Assembly (NCBI GenBank): GCA_000720845.1
Contig: JODU01000028.1
Span: 100,964 to 164,963 of the forward strand
Length of the DNA: 64,000 nucleotides
Origin: Kitasatospora aureofaciens
Lineage (GTDB): Bacteria; Actinomycetota; Actinomycetes; Streptomycetales; Streptomycetaceae
Direction of reading: 5' to 3'
Within the stretch, counting starts at the first letter, position 1; the number at the start of each line of letters is the position of its first letter. Position numbers and translations under genes: made by a program. Shown here in pieces: positions 44,129 to 52,478 of the stretch. The notes beneath the pieces were generated by a model. The model saw only the letters and a list, made by a program, of their open reading frames with translations. It did no database searches and had not been told where the DNA came from.

Positions 44129-45214
44129 TCACGAAATATGAGAGATTTCTCCCTGCGTGCGGCGAGGGGCGGGCAGGGGCGTACGCAGGGACGACCTTCC
44201 CGCGCGCCAGTCGGCGAGCAGCCGGGCGCCGAGGCGCTCTTCGAGGTACCCGGTGGCGTCGATGCCGAACACGACGTCCGCCGCGAGCTGCGGCTCCTGC
44301 TCCAGCAGCCCGTCGATGACCTCGTGCCGCACGATCTGCTCGTGCACCGCGTCGGCCTCGACGTGCTCGTCGTAGAAGTGTTCGGCGGCCGGACCGGCAC
44401 CGGTGCGGCGCATCGCCTCGGCGAGCCGCCGGGAACCGGGGGACGAGGTGATCTCCACTGCCGCGAAGTGCCCCACCAGCGCGCCGCGCAGCGACCGGTG
44501 CAGGCCGAACAGGGACATCATGTTCACCGTGGCCAGGCACTCGGCCGAGGCCGCGTCGAGATGGGCCCCGTACGTCGTGTCCAGGTCCAGGTCCGTCATC
44601 AGGTCGGCGAACAGGCGGGCGTGCACCCGGTCGGCGCGCCCGCCGCCGTACTCGTCGAACTCCACCGCCGCCATCGCCGCCTTCGCGCGGCCCCACAGCC
44701 GGGGCAGCACCCAGGCGTGCGGGTCGGCCTCCTTCAGGTGGTACAGCGAGCGCTGGGCCGCGTACTCGCGCAGCTGCCACAACTCGCCCTCGTCCCGCAG
44801 GAAGTGGCTGACCCCCTTGCCGTGGACCGGCTCGACGAGCAGCGCCCCGACCGCGTCCGCGACGCTGTCGTGCACGGGGGTGCCGGCCCGCAGGGCGGCC
44901 AGGAAACGCCGCTCGAGACCGGCCCGGACGCCCAGCAGGCCGGGGTCCCACTCGAGGTCGGGGCGCACACCCGCGAAACCGCGGTAGTGCAGCTCGTAGC
45001 ACTGGTACAGGGCGAGCTGGAGGTCGTCGCCGTACACGGGCGCGGCGGCGACGGCCTCGGGGGAGGGCAGCGGGCCCGTGCCGAGCAGATGTGCGCCGAC
45101 GGCCTCGGAGACCGGTCCCCGCGCCGTCGGCAGCTGTGGTCCTTCGCGGTCGTACTCCATGCGCCGCGAGTACCCGGACGGCGCCGTGGCACCCCCGGCC
45201 GCGTGGAGCGGCAC
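44129..45214 (-). CDS. Haem-oxygenase-like diiron oxidase (iron-containing redox enzyme family)
   Basis: A 361-residue helical protein of the haem-oxygenase-like domain oxidase (HDO) type. Possible metal ligands are Glu and His in CYELHYRG, LREYAAQRSLYHLKEADPH and FYDEHVEADAVHE, the last being the most recognisable family landmark. Known HDOs include UndA and the SznF central domain, which oxidise fatty acids or arginine derivatives. The GTG at 45214 follows the upstream stop codon directly (TGAGTG), with GAGGG 7 nt before it, so translation is probably coupled. ATG 45160 is an alternative that lacks a ribosome binding site. Confidence 0.78.
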   Translation of the reverse strand: MPLHAAGGATAPSGYSRRMEYDREGPQLPTARGPVSEAVGAHLLGTGPLPSPEAVAAAPVYGDDLQLALYQCYELHYRGFAGVRPDLEWDPGLLGVRAGLERRFLAALRAGTPVHDSVADAVGALLVEPVHGKGVSHFLRDEGELWQLREYAAQRSLYHLKEADPHAWVLPRLWGRAKAAMAAVEFDEYGGGRADRVHARLFADLMTDLDLDTTYGAHLDAASAECLATVNMMSLFGLHRSLRGALVGHFAAVEITSSPGSRRLAEAMRRTGAGPAAEHFYDEHVEADAVHEQIVRHEVIDGLLEQEPQLAADVVFGIDATGYLEERLGARLLADWRAGRSSLRTPLPAPRRTQGEISHIS

Positions 45215-45394
45215 TCACTCGCCCTCGGCGTCCTCCTGGGCACCGGTGTTCGGCGAGGTGGCGTCACCGGCCTCGCCCCGGTGCTCGCCCTCGTCGGACT
45301 CCGCGTCGCGGGGCCTGGCCTCCTCGATCTCGCGCAGCACCTCCTCGATGGCGGTCTCGGGCTGCTTGTGGTCGTGCTCGCCGTTGTGGGACAC
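45215..45394 (-). CDS. 59-residue acidic protein
   Basis: A short gene with a near-perfect ribosome binding site (AAGGAGGA, ending about 5 nt before the GTG). The product begins with SHNGEHDHKQPETAIEEVL and is rich in Glu, Asp, Gly and His. Residues about 13-26 could form one amphipathic helix and the remainder looks disordered. It directly precedes, and is translationally coupled with, the haem-oxygenase-like gene. The many His and acidic residues would allow weak metal binding. The function is unknown. Confidence 0.68.
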   Translation of the reverse strand: MSHNGEHDHKQPETAIEEVLREIEEARPRDAESDEGEHRGEAGDATSPNTGAQEDAEGE

Positions 45395-45452
45395 GGGGTC
45401 CTCCTTCTCTCCTCGTACGGGTCGTGCCGGGGATCGCTCAGCCGGGGATCGC

Positions 45453-46463
45453 TCAGTTCGACGTGGCCGCCAGGCGCAGCGGCACCGGCGCCGGGGGAGC
45501 GGCCTCGTCGCTGCGGCGGACGACCTCGGCCCACCAGGACGGGCCGTCCTCGATGTGGCGCAGCAGGACGCCCTCGCGGATCGCCCAGGGGCAGAGCGTC
45601 ACCGACTCCAGGCCGGTCAGCTTCATCGCCGTGTGCCCCACCACGGCGCCGGCCAGACTCTGCGCCGCGCGCGGCGCAGAGATGCCCGGCAGCCGGGCCC
45701 GCTCGGGGGCGGACAGCGCGGCCAGCCGGCCCACCGCGTCCCCCAGGTCCGAGCAGAGCATCCGCCGCTCGGTGAAGGGCCCGTGCCGGCCCGGCGGGGC
45801 CCCGCACAGCCGCCCCAGCTGCTGGAAGGTCCGCGAGGTGGCCACCGCGGTCCGCGGTCCCTCCCAGCGGATCCGCGCCGCGACGTCCCTCAGCTGGTGA
45901 CGGACCCTGCGGCGCAAGGCCCTGACCTGGTCCCGCGACGCCGGGTCCTGGCCGCCCGCCAGGAACTCGTGGGTGAGCCGGGCCGCGCCCAGCGGCAGCG
46001 AGGCCACGAAGCCGGGCAGCCGGCCACGCCCGAACGCGACCTCCAGCGAGCCGCCGCCGATGTCGAGCAGGGCGAGCGGTCCGGCCCGCCAGCCCATCCA
46101 CCGCCGGGCCCCGAGGAACGTCAGCTCCGCCTCCACCTCGCCCGGCAGCGTGCACAGCGGCACGCCGGTGCGGGTGTGGACGGTGCGTAGCACCTCACGC
46201 CGGTTCGGCGCGGCACGCACCACCGCGGTCGCGAAGGCCAGCGGCCCCGAAGCGCCCCAGCGGTCCGCGGTCAGGCTCGCGTCGGCGACCGCCTCGACGA
46301 GCCGCTCCACGGCCTCCTCCGGGACCGGCCCACCCGGCCTGACCTGCTCCGACAGCCGCAGCCGCCACTTCGCGGTGTGCACCGGAAGCGGGACGCCGCC
46401 CTCGGCGTCCGCCACCATGAGCCGGACCGTGTTCGATCCCACGTCCACCACGCTGATACGCAT
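45453..46463 (-). CDS. Ppx/GppA-family phosphatase
   Basis: A 336-residue actin-fold hydrolase of the exopolyphosphatase/pppGpp phosphatase family. Phosphate-binding motif I is VVDVGSNTVRLMVAD, and the second glycine-rich loop is LLDIGGGSLEVAFG. It is shorter than classical Ppx (about 500), as usual for the actinobacterial short form that degrades short polyphosphates or (p)ppGpp. It begins 30 bp after the second ABC gene on the same strand and could be read from the peptide-export operon. Confidence 0.88.
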   Translation of the reverse strand: MRISVVDVGSNTVRLMVADAEGGVPLPVHTAKWRLRLSEQVRPGGPVPEEAVERLVEAVADASLTADRWGASGPLAFATAVVRAAPNRREVLRTVHTRTGVPLCTLPGEVEAELTFLGARRWMGWRAGPLALLDIGGGSLEVAFGRGRLPGFVASLPLGAARLTHEFLAGGQDPASRDQVRALRRRVRHQLRDVAARIRWEGPRTAVATSRTFQQLGRLCGAPPGRHGPFTERRMLCSDLGDAVGRLAALSAPERARLPGISAPRAAQSLAGAVVGHTAMKLTGLESVTLCPWAIREGVLLRHIEDGPSWWAEVVRRSDEAAPPAPVPLRLAATSN

Positions 46464-46493
46464 GAGGGCAACAGGTACCCATTTGAGCGCCGA

Positions 46494-49316
46494 TCAGGCC
46501 AGCTGTCGCCGCACCAACTCGTGCAGCCGGCCGCCGGTGTCCGCCAGCAGCCGGACGGGCGGGCCCTGCTGGGCGACCTTGCCGTCCTCCATCACGATCA
46601 CACGGTCGGCGTCGAGCACCGTGGACAGACGGTGCGCGATCACGATCCGGGTGGCGTTGAGCGCCTTGGTGGACTCGATCACCGTCCGCTGCGTCTCGTT
46701 GTCCAGGGCGCTGGTCGCCTCGTCGAAGAAGAGGATGCGCGGCCGGCGGATCAGCGCCTGAGCGATCATCAGCCGCTGTCGCTGGCCCCCGGAGACCGCC
46801 CCGCTGCCCGACACGATCGTGTGCAGGCCCATCGGCATCCGCTTGATGTCCTCGGCGAGCCCCGCCATCTCGGCCGCCGCCATCGCCTCCTCGGGCGTGT
46901 ACGGCTCGGTCCCGCAGATGACGTCCAGGATCGAGCCGGTGAACGGCTGCGCGTGCTGGAGCACCACCCCGCACTGCCTGCGTACCGCCGACTGGTCCAG
47001 CGCCGCCAGGTCCTGGCCGTCGTACAGGACGCTGCCCGACAGGGGCCGGTCGAAGCCGATCAGCAGCCTCAGCAGCGTCGACTTGCCGCAGCCGCTGGGG
47101 CCGACGACCGCCACGAACTCGCCGGGCCGCACCTCGAAGGACACGTCGTCCAGGACCAGCGGCCCGTCGTCGGTGTACCGGAAGGACAGCCGACGCGCCT
47201 CGATCGCCCCCGACAGCGGCCCCGGCCGGGTGCTCGCCGTGCGCACCTCCGGCGTCGCGTCCAGGACCGGCCGGATCTCCTCGAACAGCGGCAGCGCCGC
47301 CACGCCCGACACGAACGCTCCGGTCAGCTGGGTGACCGAGGTCAGCAGCATCGTCACCGAGGCGTTGAAGGTGAGGAACTCCGCCGCCGACATCGAACCC
47401 CGCGCCGGACCGGCGAGCAGCATGAACATCAGCAGCGTGCACAGCGGCAGGTACACCGCGCCGAGCACCGCGTTCAGGTTCTTGATCCGCCCCGCCCGCT
47501 GCTGCAGCTCCCGGCTGTGCGCGAACCGCTCCGCCCATGCCGCGTAGGCGTAGTTCTCGGCCGCCGCCACCCGCAGCTTGGGCAGCCCGCGCAGGGTCTG
47601 GAACGCCTGGTTGTTCAGTTTGTTGGTGAGCTTGACCAGCCGCCGCTGCCAGCGCACCTGCCACAGTCCGAGGCCCAGGAAGACCCCGGCGACGACCACC
47701 AGCATGCCGAGCGCCGCCAGCGCCATCGGCACGCTGTACCAGAGCAGCAGCCCCAGGTTCATCGCCCCGACGGTCACCGACTGGGCCACCGTCGGGCCCA
47801 CCCCCGCCAGCAGTCGGCGGATCGCGCTGATGCCCATGGCCGCGCTCGCCAGCTCACCGGTGGAACGCTCGGTGAAGAACCTCGTCGGCAGCCGCAGCAG
47901 CCGGTCCCAGACGGCGGGCTGGAGCGTCGCCTCGATCCGGCCCTCCAGGCGCAGGATGGTCAGGTTCTGCAGCAGCATGAACGCCGCCGCGACGACACTG
48001 CTCAACATCACCGCGAGACACACCTGCACGATCAGCCCGGTCTGTGCCTTCGGCACGAACTCGCCGAGCACCCGGCCCGTCGCGACCGGTACCAGCGCGC
48101 CGAGGGCCACCGTCACCAGACCGGCGAGCAGCAGGGACGTCAGGTCCCGGCGCGTGCCCGCCAGGCAGAACCGCAGCAGCCGCAGCGGACTCGGCCGGCG
48201 CTCCGGCAGCGGAGGGTAAAACATCACCGCGCGCGGCTCGAACTCCCCGGCGTTCGCCTTCTCCACCGGTGTCTCACGACCGGTCGCCGGATGCACGGCC
48301 ACATAGCCCCCGCGCCGCCACAGCAGCGCCACCGGCGCCCCCGACAGGGTGCGGTGCCCGACCAGCGGCCCCACGTCCTCCCGCCACCAGCGGTCCTCCA
48401 GCCGCACCGACCTGGTCCGCACGCGCGAGGCGAGCGCGATGCGCTCCACCGGGTCGAGCCGGTCGCTCTCGGTGCCGTTCCGGGCCGGCTCGGCGAGCGG
48501 GATACCGGCGGCGCGCGCGACCAGTGCGCAGGCCGCGTAGGTGGCGTCGGCGTCGGCGGACGTGGTGCGCCGCGCCGACCCCTTGCCGATGGAGGCCAGC
48601 AGTGTCCGGTCGGCCTGGGCGCGCACCGCCTCACCGGCCTTGATGCCGGCCGCCGTCCGGGTCTCGTGGGTGCGCTCCAACTGCTCGATCCAGCGGTCCA
48701 GGGTGGTCAGCAGCCGGTACTGCTGGTCTACCAGGCTCTGCCACAGCGCCGGGTCCATCAGCAGGTCGGCGGCCGCCTCCTCGCCGTACACCGCCCCGTA
48801 CTGCACGCTGCCCGGCGGGACCTGCATCCAGAACACGTCGTCGTCGGTGGGTGCGGCGGCCCGCTCGCCGGCCATCGGCGCCTGGAAGAGGACGGTGAGG
48901 CCGCGGCCCACGCCGAGGGCGAGGGCGTACTCCAGCGGGCTCGTCGTCGGCGGCACGTACTGGGGGTTGCCGTAGGCGTCGTAGGACCATGTCTGGGTGT
49001 TCGCCGGCTGGTACAGCTCGCGCAGTGCGATGCGGTGCACCACGCAGTCCCGCAGCGGGCGTGCCACCAGGGTGTGCTGCGGCCCGGCGACCGGGCCGAG
49101 CAGCACCGAGCCCGCCTCCAGGCGGCCCAGGTGGTGCCAGTGGCCCTGCTCCCCGGCGTCGACCGCGAACAGGTCCACCGCGCCGGACGCCACCAGCCAC
49201 AGCACCTGCGGCCCCTCCAGGTCGAGGCGGTTGAACCCGGCGCAGTCGACGCGCGTGCCCAGCGAGCCGAGCGCCCCCAGGACCAGGTCGCCCTGTCCCT
49301 CGTGCACGGTCGTCAT
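46494..49316 (-). CDS. NHLM-type peptide export ABC protein without peptidase domain
   Basis: A 940-residue membrane ABC half-transporter. The first ~100 residues form a beta-rich domain similar to the cyclic-nucleotide-like module of the NHLM system ATP-binding protein. A long region follows, then six membrane helices at about 370-640. The ATPase has Walker A GPSGCGKST (about 735), signature VSGGQRQRLM (about 842) and Walker B RILFFDEATSALD. There is no C39 peptidase. ATG 49316 starts 1 bp after the stop of the peptidase-ABC gene, so the two probably form a heterodimer. Confidence 0.9.
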   Translation of the reverse strand: MTTVHEGQGDLVLGALGSLGTRVDCAGFNRLDLEGPQVLWLVASGAVDLFAVDAGEQGHWHHLGRLEAGSVLLGPVAGPQHTLVARPLRDCVVHRIALRELYQPANTQTWSYDAYGNPQYVPPTTSPLEYALALGVGRGLTVLFQAPMAGERAAAPTDDDVFWMQVPPGSVQYGAVYGEEAAADLLMDPALWQSLVDQQYRLLTTLDRWIEQLERTHETRTAAGIKAGEAVRAQADRTLLASIGKGSARRTTSADADATYAACALVARAAGIPLAEPARNGTESDRLDPVERIALASRVRTRSVRLEDRWWREDVGPLVGHRTLSGAPVALLWRRGGYVAVHPATGRETPVEKANAGEFEPRAVMFYPPLPERRPSPLRLLRFCLAGTRRDLTSLLLAGLVTVALGALVPVATGRVLGEFVPKAQTGLIVQVCLAVMLSSVVAAAFMLLQNLTILRLEGRIEATLQPAVWDRLLRLPTRFFTERSTGELASAAMGISAIRRLLAGVGPTVAQSVTVGAMNLGLLLWYSVPMALAALGMLVVVAGVFLGLGLWQVRWQRRLVKLTNKLNNQAFQTLRGLPKLRVAAAENYAYAAWAERFAHSRELQQRAGRIKNLNAVLGAVYLPLCTLLMFMLLAGPARGSMSAAEFLTFNASVTMLLTSVTQLTGAFVSGVAALPLFEEIRPVLDATPEVRTASTRPGPLSGAIEARRLSFRYTDDGPLVLDDVSFEVRPGEFVAVVGPSGCGKSTLLRLLIGFDRPLSGSVLYDGQDLAALDQSAVRRQCGVVLQHAQPFTGSILDVICGTEPYTPEEAMAAAEMAGLAEDIKRMPMGLHTIVSGSGAVSGGQRQRLMIAQALIRRPRILFFDEATSALDNETQRTVIESTKALNATRIVIAHRLSTVLDADRVIVMEDGKVAQQGPPVRLLADTGGRLHELVRRQLA

Positions 49317-49317
49317 C

Positions 49318-51540
49318 TCAGCGCTCCCTGACCAGCGCCGCGTAGGTGCCACCACGCGCCACCAGTTCCTCGTGCCGCCCGCGCTCCACCACCGTGCCGT
49401 GCTCCAGGACGACGATCTCGTCGCTGTCCCGCACGGTGCTGAGCCGGTGCGCGATCACCACGCAGGCGCAGCCGCGCCGGCGCAGGTTGTCCATGACCAC
49501 CAGCTCGGTCTCCGCGTCCAGCGCGCTGGTCACCTCGTCCAGGACGAGGATGCTCGGCCGGCGCACCAGGGCCCGCGCGATCTCCAGGCGCTGGCGCTGC
49601 CCGCCGGAGAAGTTGCGGCCGTCCTGCTCGACCGGGCTGTGGACGCCGCCCGGCCTGCGCATCACCACGTCGTACAGCGCGGCGCCCTTCAGCGCGTCCA
49701 CCACGGCGTCGTCGGGGATCGACGGGTCCCACAGCGCCACGTTGTCGCGCACCGAGCCCTCGAACAGGAACACGTCCTGGTCGACGAAGGAGACGGAGGA
49801 GGCCAGCGCCCCGCGCGGGATGTCGTCGAGCCGCTGCCCGTCGATGCGGATCACGCCGTCCCACGGCGCGTACAGGCCCGAGATCAGCCGCGACACCGTC
49901 GACTTGCCGCTGCCCGAACCACCGACCAGGGCCACCTGCTGCCCCGGCCCGACGGTCAGGTCGAATCCGGTGAGCAGGGGCTTGTCGAGCGGGTTGTAGC
50001 CGAAGGAGATGTTCTGCAATTCCACGTGGCCGCGCAGTCGGCGGGTGGAGTCGCCGCCGCCGGGGCGGTCGTAGAGCGGGTCCGCCCGGAAGTTCTCCAC
50101 GTCCTTCAGCCGGGCCACGTCGGCCGCGAAGTCCTGGATGCGGCCCGCGACGCCGTTCAGCCGGGTCAGTGGGGCTGTGAAGCGGACCACCAGCGCCTGG
50201 AAGGCGACCAGCAGACCGACCGAGATGTGGCCCTCGACCGCGCGCATGCCGCCGATCCACAGGATCAGCCCGCTGTTCAGCGTCGCAAGCGTCGGCGCGA
50301 CCACGCCCAGCCAGGCACCCGGCACCCCGAGCCGCTGCTGCTCCTCCAGGGTGGTGGCGTGCTGGCCGGCCCACTTGCGGAAGTAGCCGTCCTCGCCGCC
50401 GGTCGCCTTCATCGTCTCGATCAGCTGGAGACCGGTGTAGGCGGTGTTGGTCAGCCGCGCCGTGTCCGCCCGCAGCTTCGCCGTACGGGTCGCGCGCAGC
50501 CGGATGACGACCCGCATCGCGAGGATGTTGAGCAGCGCCACGCCGATGCCGACGAAGGTGAGCTGCGGGTCGTACGTGTACAGCAGCACGGCGTACAGGA
50601 CGACCACGATCGCGTCCACGCCCGCCGCGGCGAGGTCGCGGGCCAGTGTCTCGGCGACCGCGTCGTTGGACTGCAGCCGCTGCACCAGGTCGGCAGGGCT
50701 GCGCTGGGAGAAGAAGGTCACCGGCAGCCGCAGCAGGTGCCGCAGGAAGCGGGCGCTGGAAAGGGTGGAGGAGATGATGCGACCGTGCAGCAGGTTGGCC
50801 TGCTGGAGCCAGGTCAGCACCACCGTGAGCAGCACGCAGGTACCCATCGACGCGAACAGCACGCCGAGCAGCGAGGTCTGCCCCCCGATCAGGAACATGT
50901 CGATGTAGGTGCGGCTGAGCGCGGGCACCGCCGCGCCGACCGCCACCAGGAGCAGGCTCGCCAGTACGGCGGCGGGCAGGGTCCCGGCCGTGCCGCGCAG
51001 CCGGGCGGGCATCGCGCCGAGCACGCCCGGCTTGCGGCCGCCGCGGGTGAAGTCCTCGCCCGGCTCCATGGTCAGCACGACTCCGGTGAAGCTGCCGTCG
51101 AAGTCCTCCAGGGACACGAAACGGCGGCCCTTGCCCGGGTCGTTGATGAACACCCCGCGCCGCCCGAACCGGCGGCCCATGCCGTCGTAGACGACGTAGT
51201 GGTTGAACTCCCAGAAGAGGATGGCCGGTGCCGTCACCTCGGCGAGGGCGGCCAGGTCCATCTGCATGCCCTTGGCGGTGAAGCCGTAACTCCGGGCGGC
51301 CTTCAGCAGATTGCTGGCGCGCGAGCCGTCGCGGGAGACGCCGCAGGCGATCCGCAGCTCCTCCAGCGGGACATGGCGGCCGTAGTGCGCCAGCACCATC
51401 GCGAGAGAGGCCGCGCCGCACTCCACCGCCTCCATCTGCAGCACGGTCGGCGTACGGACGGTCTTCGCGCGGCTCTTCGGCACGCTCCGCCTCGGCGGGG
51501 CGGCGCGGCGTCTGCCCCGGGTCTCCTGTGCGGTGCTCAC
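49318..51540 (-). CDS. C39 peptidase-ABC transporter for double-glycine leader peptides
   Basis: A 740-residue peptidase-containing ABC transporter (PCAT, NHLM type). The C39 domain has catalytic Cys41 in EAVECGAAS, His114 in FNHYVVYDG and Asp134 in INDPGKG. Membrane helices span about 195-480 and the ATPase carries GGSGSGKST (about 540), FSGGQRQRLEIARAL and SILVLDEVTSALD. It cleaves after a GG leader and exports the mature peptide. GTG 51540 overlaps the HlyD stop codon (GTGA), so translation is coupled. Its substrate is almost certainly the peptide encoded at 52479. Confidence 0.93.
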   Translation of the reverse strand: MSTAQETRGRRRAAPPRRSVPKSRAKTVRTPTVLQMEAVECGAASLAMVLAHYGRHVPLEELRIACGVSRDGSRASNLLKAARSYGFTAKGMQMDLAALAEVTAPAILFWEFNHYVVYDGMGRRFGRRGVFINDPGKGRRFVSLEDFDGSFTGVVLTMEPGEDFTRGGRKPGVLGAMPARLRGTAGTLPAAVLASLLLVAVGAAVPALSRTYIDMFLIGGQTSLLGVLFASMGTCVLLTVVLTWLQQANLLHGRIISSTLSSARFLRHLLRLPVTFFSQRSPADLVQRLQSNDAVAETLARDLAAAGVDAIVVVLYAVLLYTYDPQLTFVGIGVALLNILAMRVVIRLRATRTAKLRADTARLTNTAYTGLQLIETMKATGGEDGYFRKWAGQHATTLEEQQRLGVPGAWLGVVAPTLATLNSGLILWIGGMRAVEGHISVGLLVAFQALVVRFTAPLTRLNGVAGRIQDFAADVARLKDVENFRADPLYDRPGGGDSTRRLRGHVELQNISFGYNPLDKPLLTGFDLTVGPGQQVALVGGSGSGKSTVSRLISGLYAPWDGVIRIDGQRLDDIPRGALASSVSFVDQDVFLFEGSVRDNVALWDPSIPDDAVVDALKGAALYDVVMRRPGGVHSPVEQDGRNFSGGQRQRLEIARALVRRPSILVLDEVTSALDAETELVVMDNLRRRGCACVVIAHRLSTVRDSDEIVVLEHGTVVERGRHEELVARGGTYAALVRER

Positions 51541-52343
51541 GGCAGCAGCCAATCGACGGGACGCTGGTCGGCCAGCCGGATCGAGCCCGAGGCCAGGGTC
51601 ATGGAGGACAGTGCGAAGGGCGGTCCGTCGGCCGAGGACCACTCGTAGCCGCTCTTCGTGGACTTCGAGGCCGCCAGCTCCACCGTCACGGCCACCGGCC
51701 TGCCGTCCTCGGTGAACTGCTCGCCGAGCTGGCTGTCCCCGAGGAACGCGGCGATCGTCTGCGCGGACTGGGCCGAGCGGTCGACGGCCTTCACCTCGCC
51801 GTGCAGGACGCCGTACTGCTGCGTCGGCACCGACTGGACGGTCAGGTCGACGGAGGCGTGCGCGGGGATGGCGGCGGCCTTCTCGGCGGGGACGTAGACG
51901 GTGGCGTAGAGGGGATCGCCGGTGTGGGCGACCTTCTCGACCGAGGCGACGTTCGCGCCGGTCCGGATGATCTGCCCGACGGTGGCCGCGAGCGCGCTGA
52001 CCCGGCCGGCGTCGACCGAGCGGACCACCGTCTCACCCTCGGCGGTGCGGACCTTCAGCACCGGGGCGTCGGCGGCCAGCCGCTGCCCCGGGCGCGCCAG
52101 GACCGCGGTGACCTGGCCCGAGGCGGGACTCTGCAGGAGGTAACTGCCCTGCCCGTGGGTGAGGATGGCGGGGGCGGAGACCGTGGAGGTCACCGAGCCG
52201 CCCACGGCCCACACGGACGCGGCGGCCATCGCGACCACGGTCACGGACAGCACCAGCCAGCCCTGGGGACGGGCGAAACGCACCGGGAGATCGAGCTCCT
52301 CCGGCGACTGGAGCTTGGCGAGGGCCTGTTGGCGGAACTGCAC
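51537..52343 (-). CDS. HlyD-like membrane fusion protein of the peptide exporter
   Basis: A 268-residue NHLM-system secretion protein. After about 27 cytosolic residues there is one membrane helix (GWLVLSVTVVAMAAASVWAV). The extracytoplasmic part has biotinyl/lipoyl-like halves (YLLQSPASGQVTAVLARPGQ and VRSVDAGRVSALAATVGQ). It is short, as expected for a Gram-positive adaptor that does not reach an outer membrane. The GTG has no clear ribosome binding site, and it lies 135 bp after the peptide gene behind a terminator-like hairpin, so its expression may be kept low. Confidence 0.88.
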   Translation of the reverse strand: MQFRQQALAKLQSPEELDLPVRFARPQGWLVLSVTVVAMAAASVWAVGGSVTSTVSAPAILTHGQGSYLLQSPASGQVTAVLARPGQRLAADAPVLKVRTAEGETVVRSVDAGRVSALAATVGQIIRTGANVASVEKVAHTGDPLYATVYVPAEKAAAIPAHASVDLTVQSVPTQQYGVLHGEVKAVDRSAQSAQTIAAFLGDSQLGEQFTEDGRPVAVTVELAASKSTKSGYEWSSADGPPFALSSMTLASGSIRLADQRPVDWLLP

Positions 52344-52368
52344 GGCTGACGTATCCAGGGCTCGGTGA

Positions 52369-52429
52369 GAACGTCCGAAAGGCGCGAACGGCCGAAGGGG
52401 GGAACGGCCGAAAGGCGAGAACGGCCGAA
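52369..52429. repeat. Four-copy 17-bp tandem repeat between peptide and HlyD genes
   Basis: GAACGGCCGAA or its one-mismatch form starts at 52369, 52386, 52402 and 52419, giving units of 16-17 bp (consensus GAACGGCCGAAAGGCGC). The array fills most of the gap between the peptide terminator and the HlyD start. It is non-coding on the minus strand. Confidence 0.75.
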
Positions 52430-52430
52430 A

Positions 52431-52459
52431 AGTCCCGGAGCCTGGAGGGCTCCGGGACT
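52431..52459 (-). terminator. Intrinsic terminator/attenuator after the peptide gene
   Basis: AGTCCCGGAGCC (52431-52442) and GGCTCCGGGACT (52448-52459) are perfect 12-bp arms with a 5-nt loop. On the minus strand the hairpin is followed by TTTT, a classic intrinsic terminator. It starts 20 nt after the peptide stop codon and before the exporter genes, so it should give more peptide mRNA than exporter mRNA. Confidence 0.8.
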
Positions 52460-52478
52460 CAGCGACGCAAGGGCGCGA

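Noticed and set aside
44129..46155. Long shadow frames spanning the HDO and Ppx genes
   Set aside because: Composition is Arg/Gly/Pro-rich and no domain is recognisable; the minus-strand genes with clear motifs explain the region.
52369..52429. Four regular short repeats considered as a CRISPR array
   Set aside because: Unit and spacing are only 16-17 bp with no unique spacers, and no cas genes are present.
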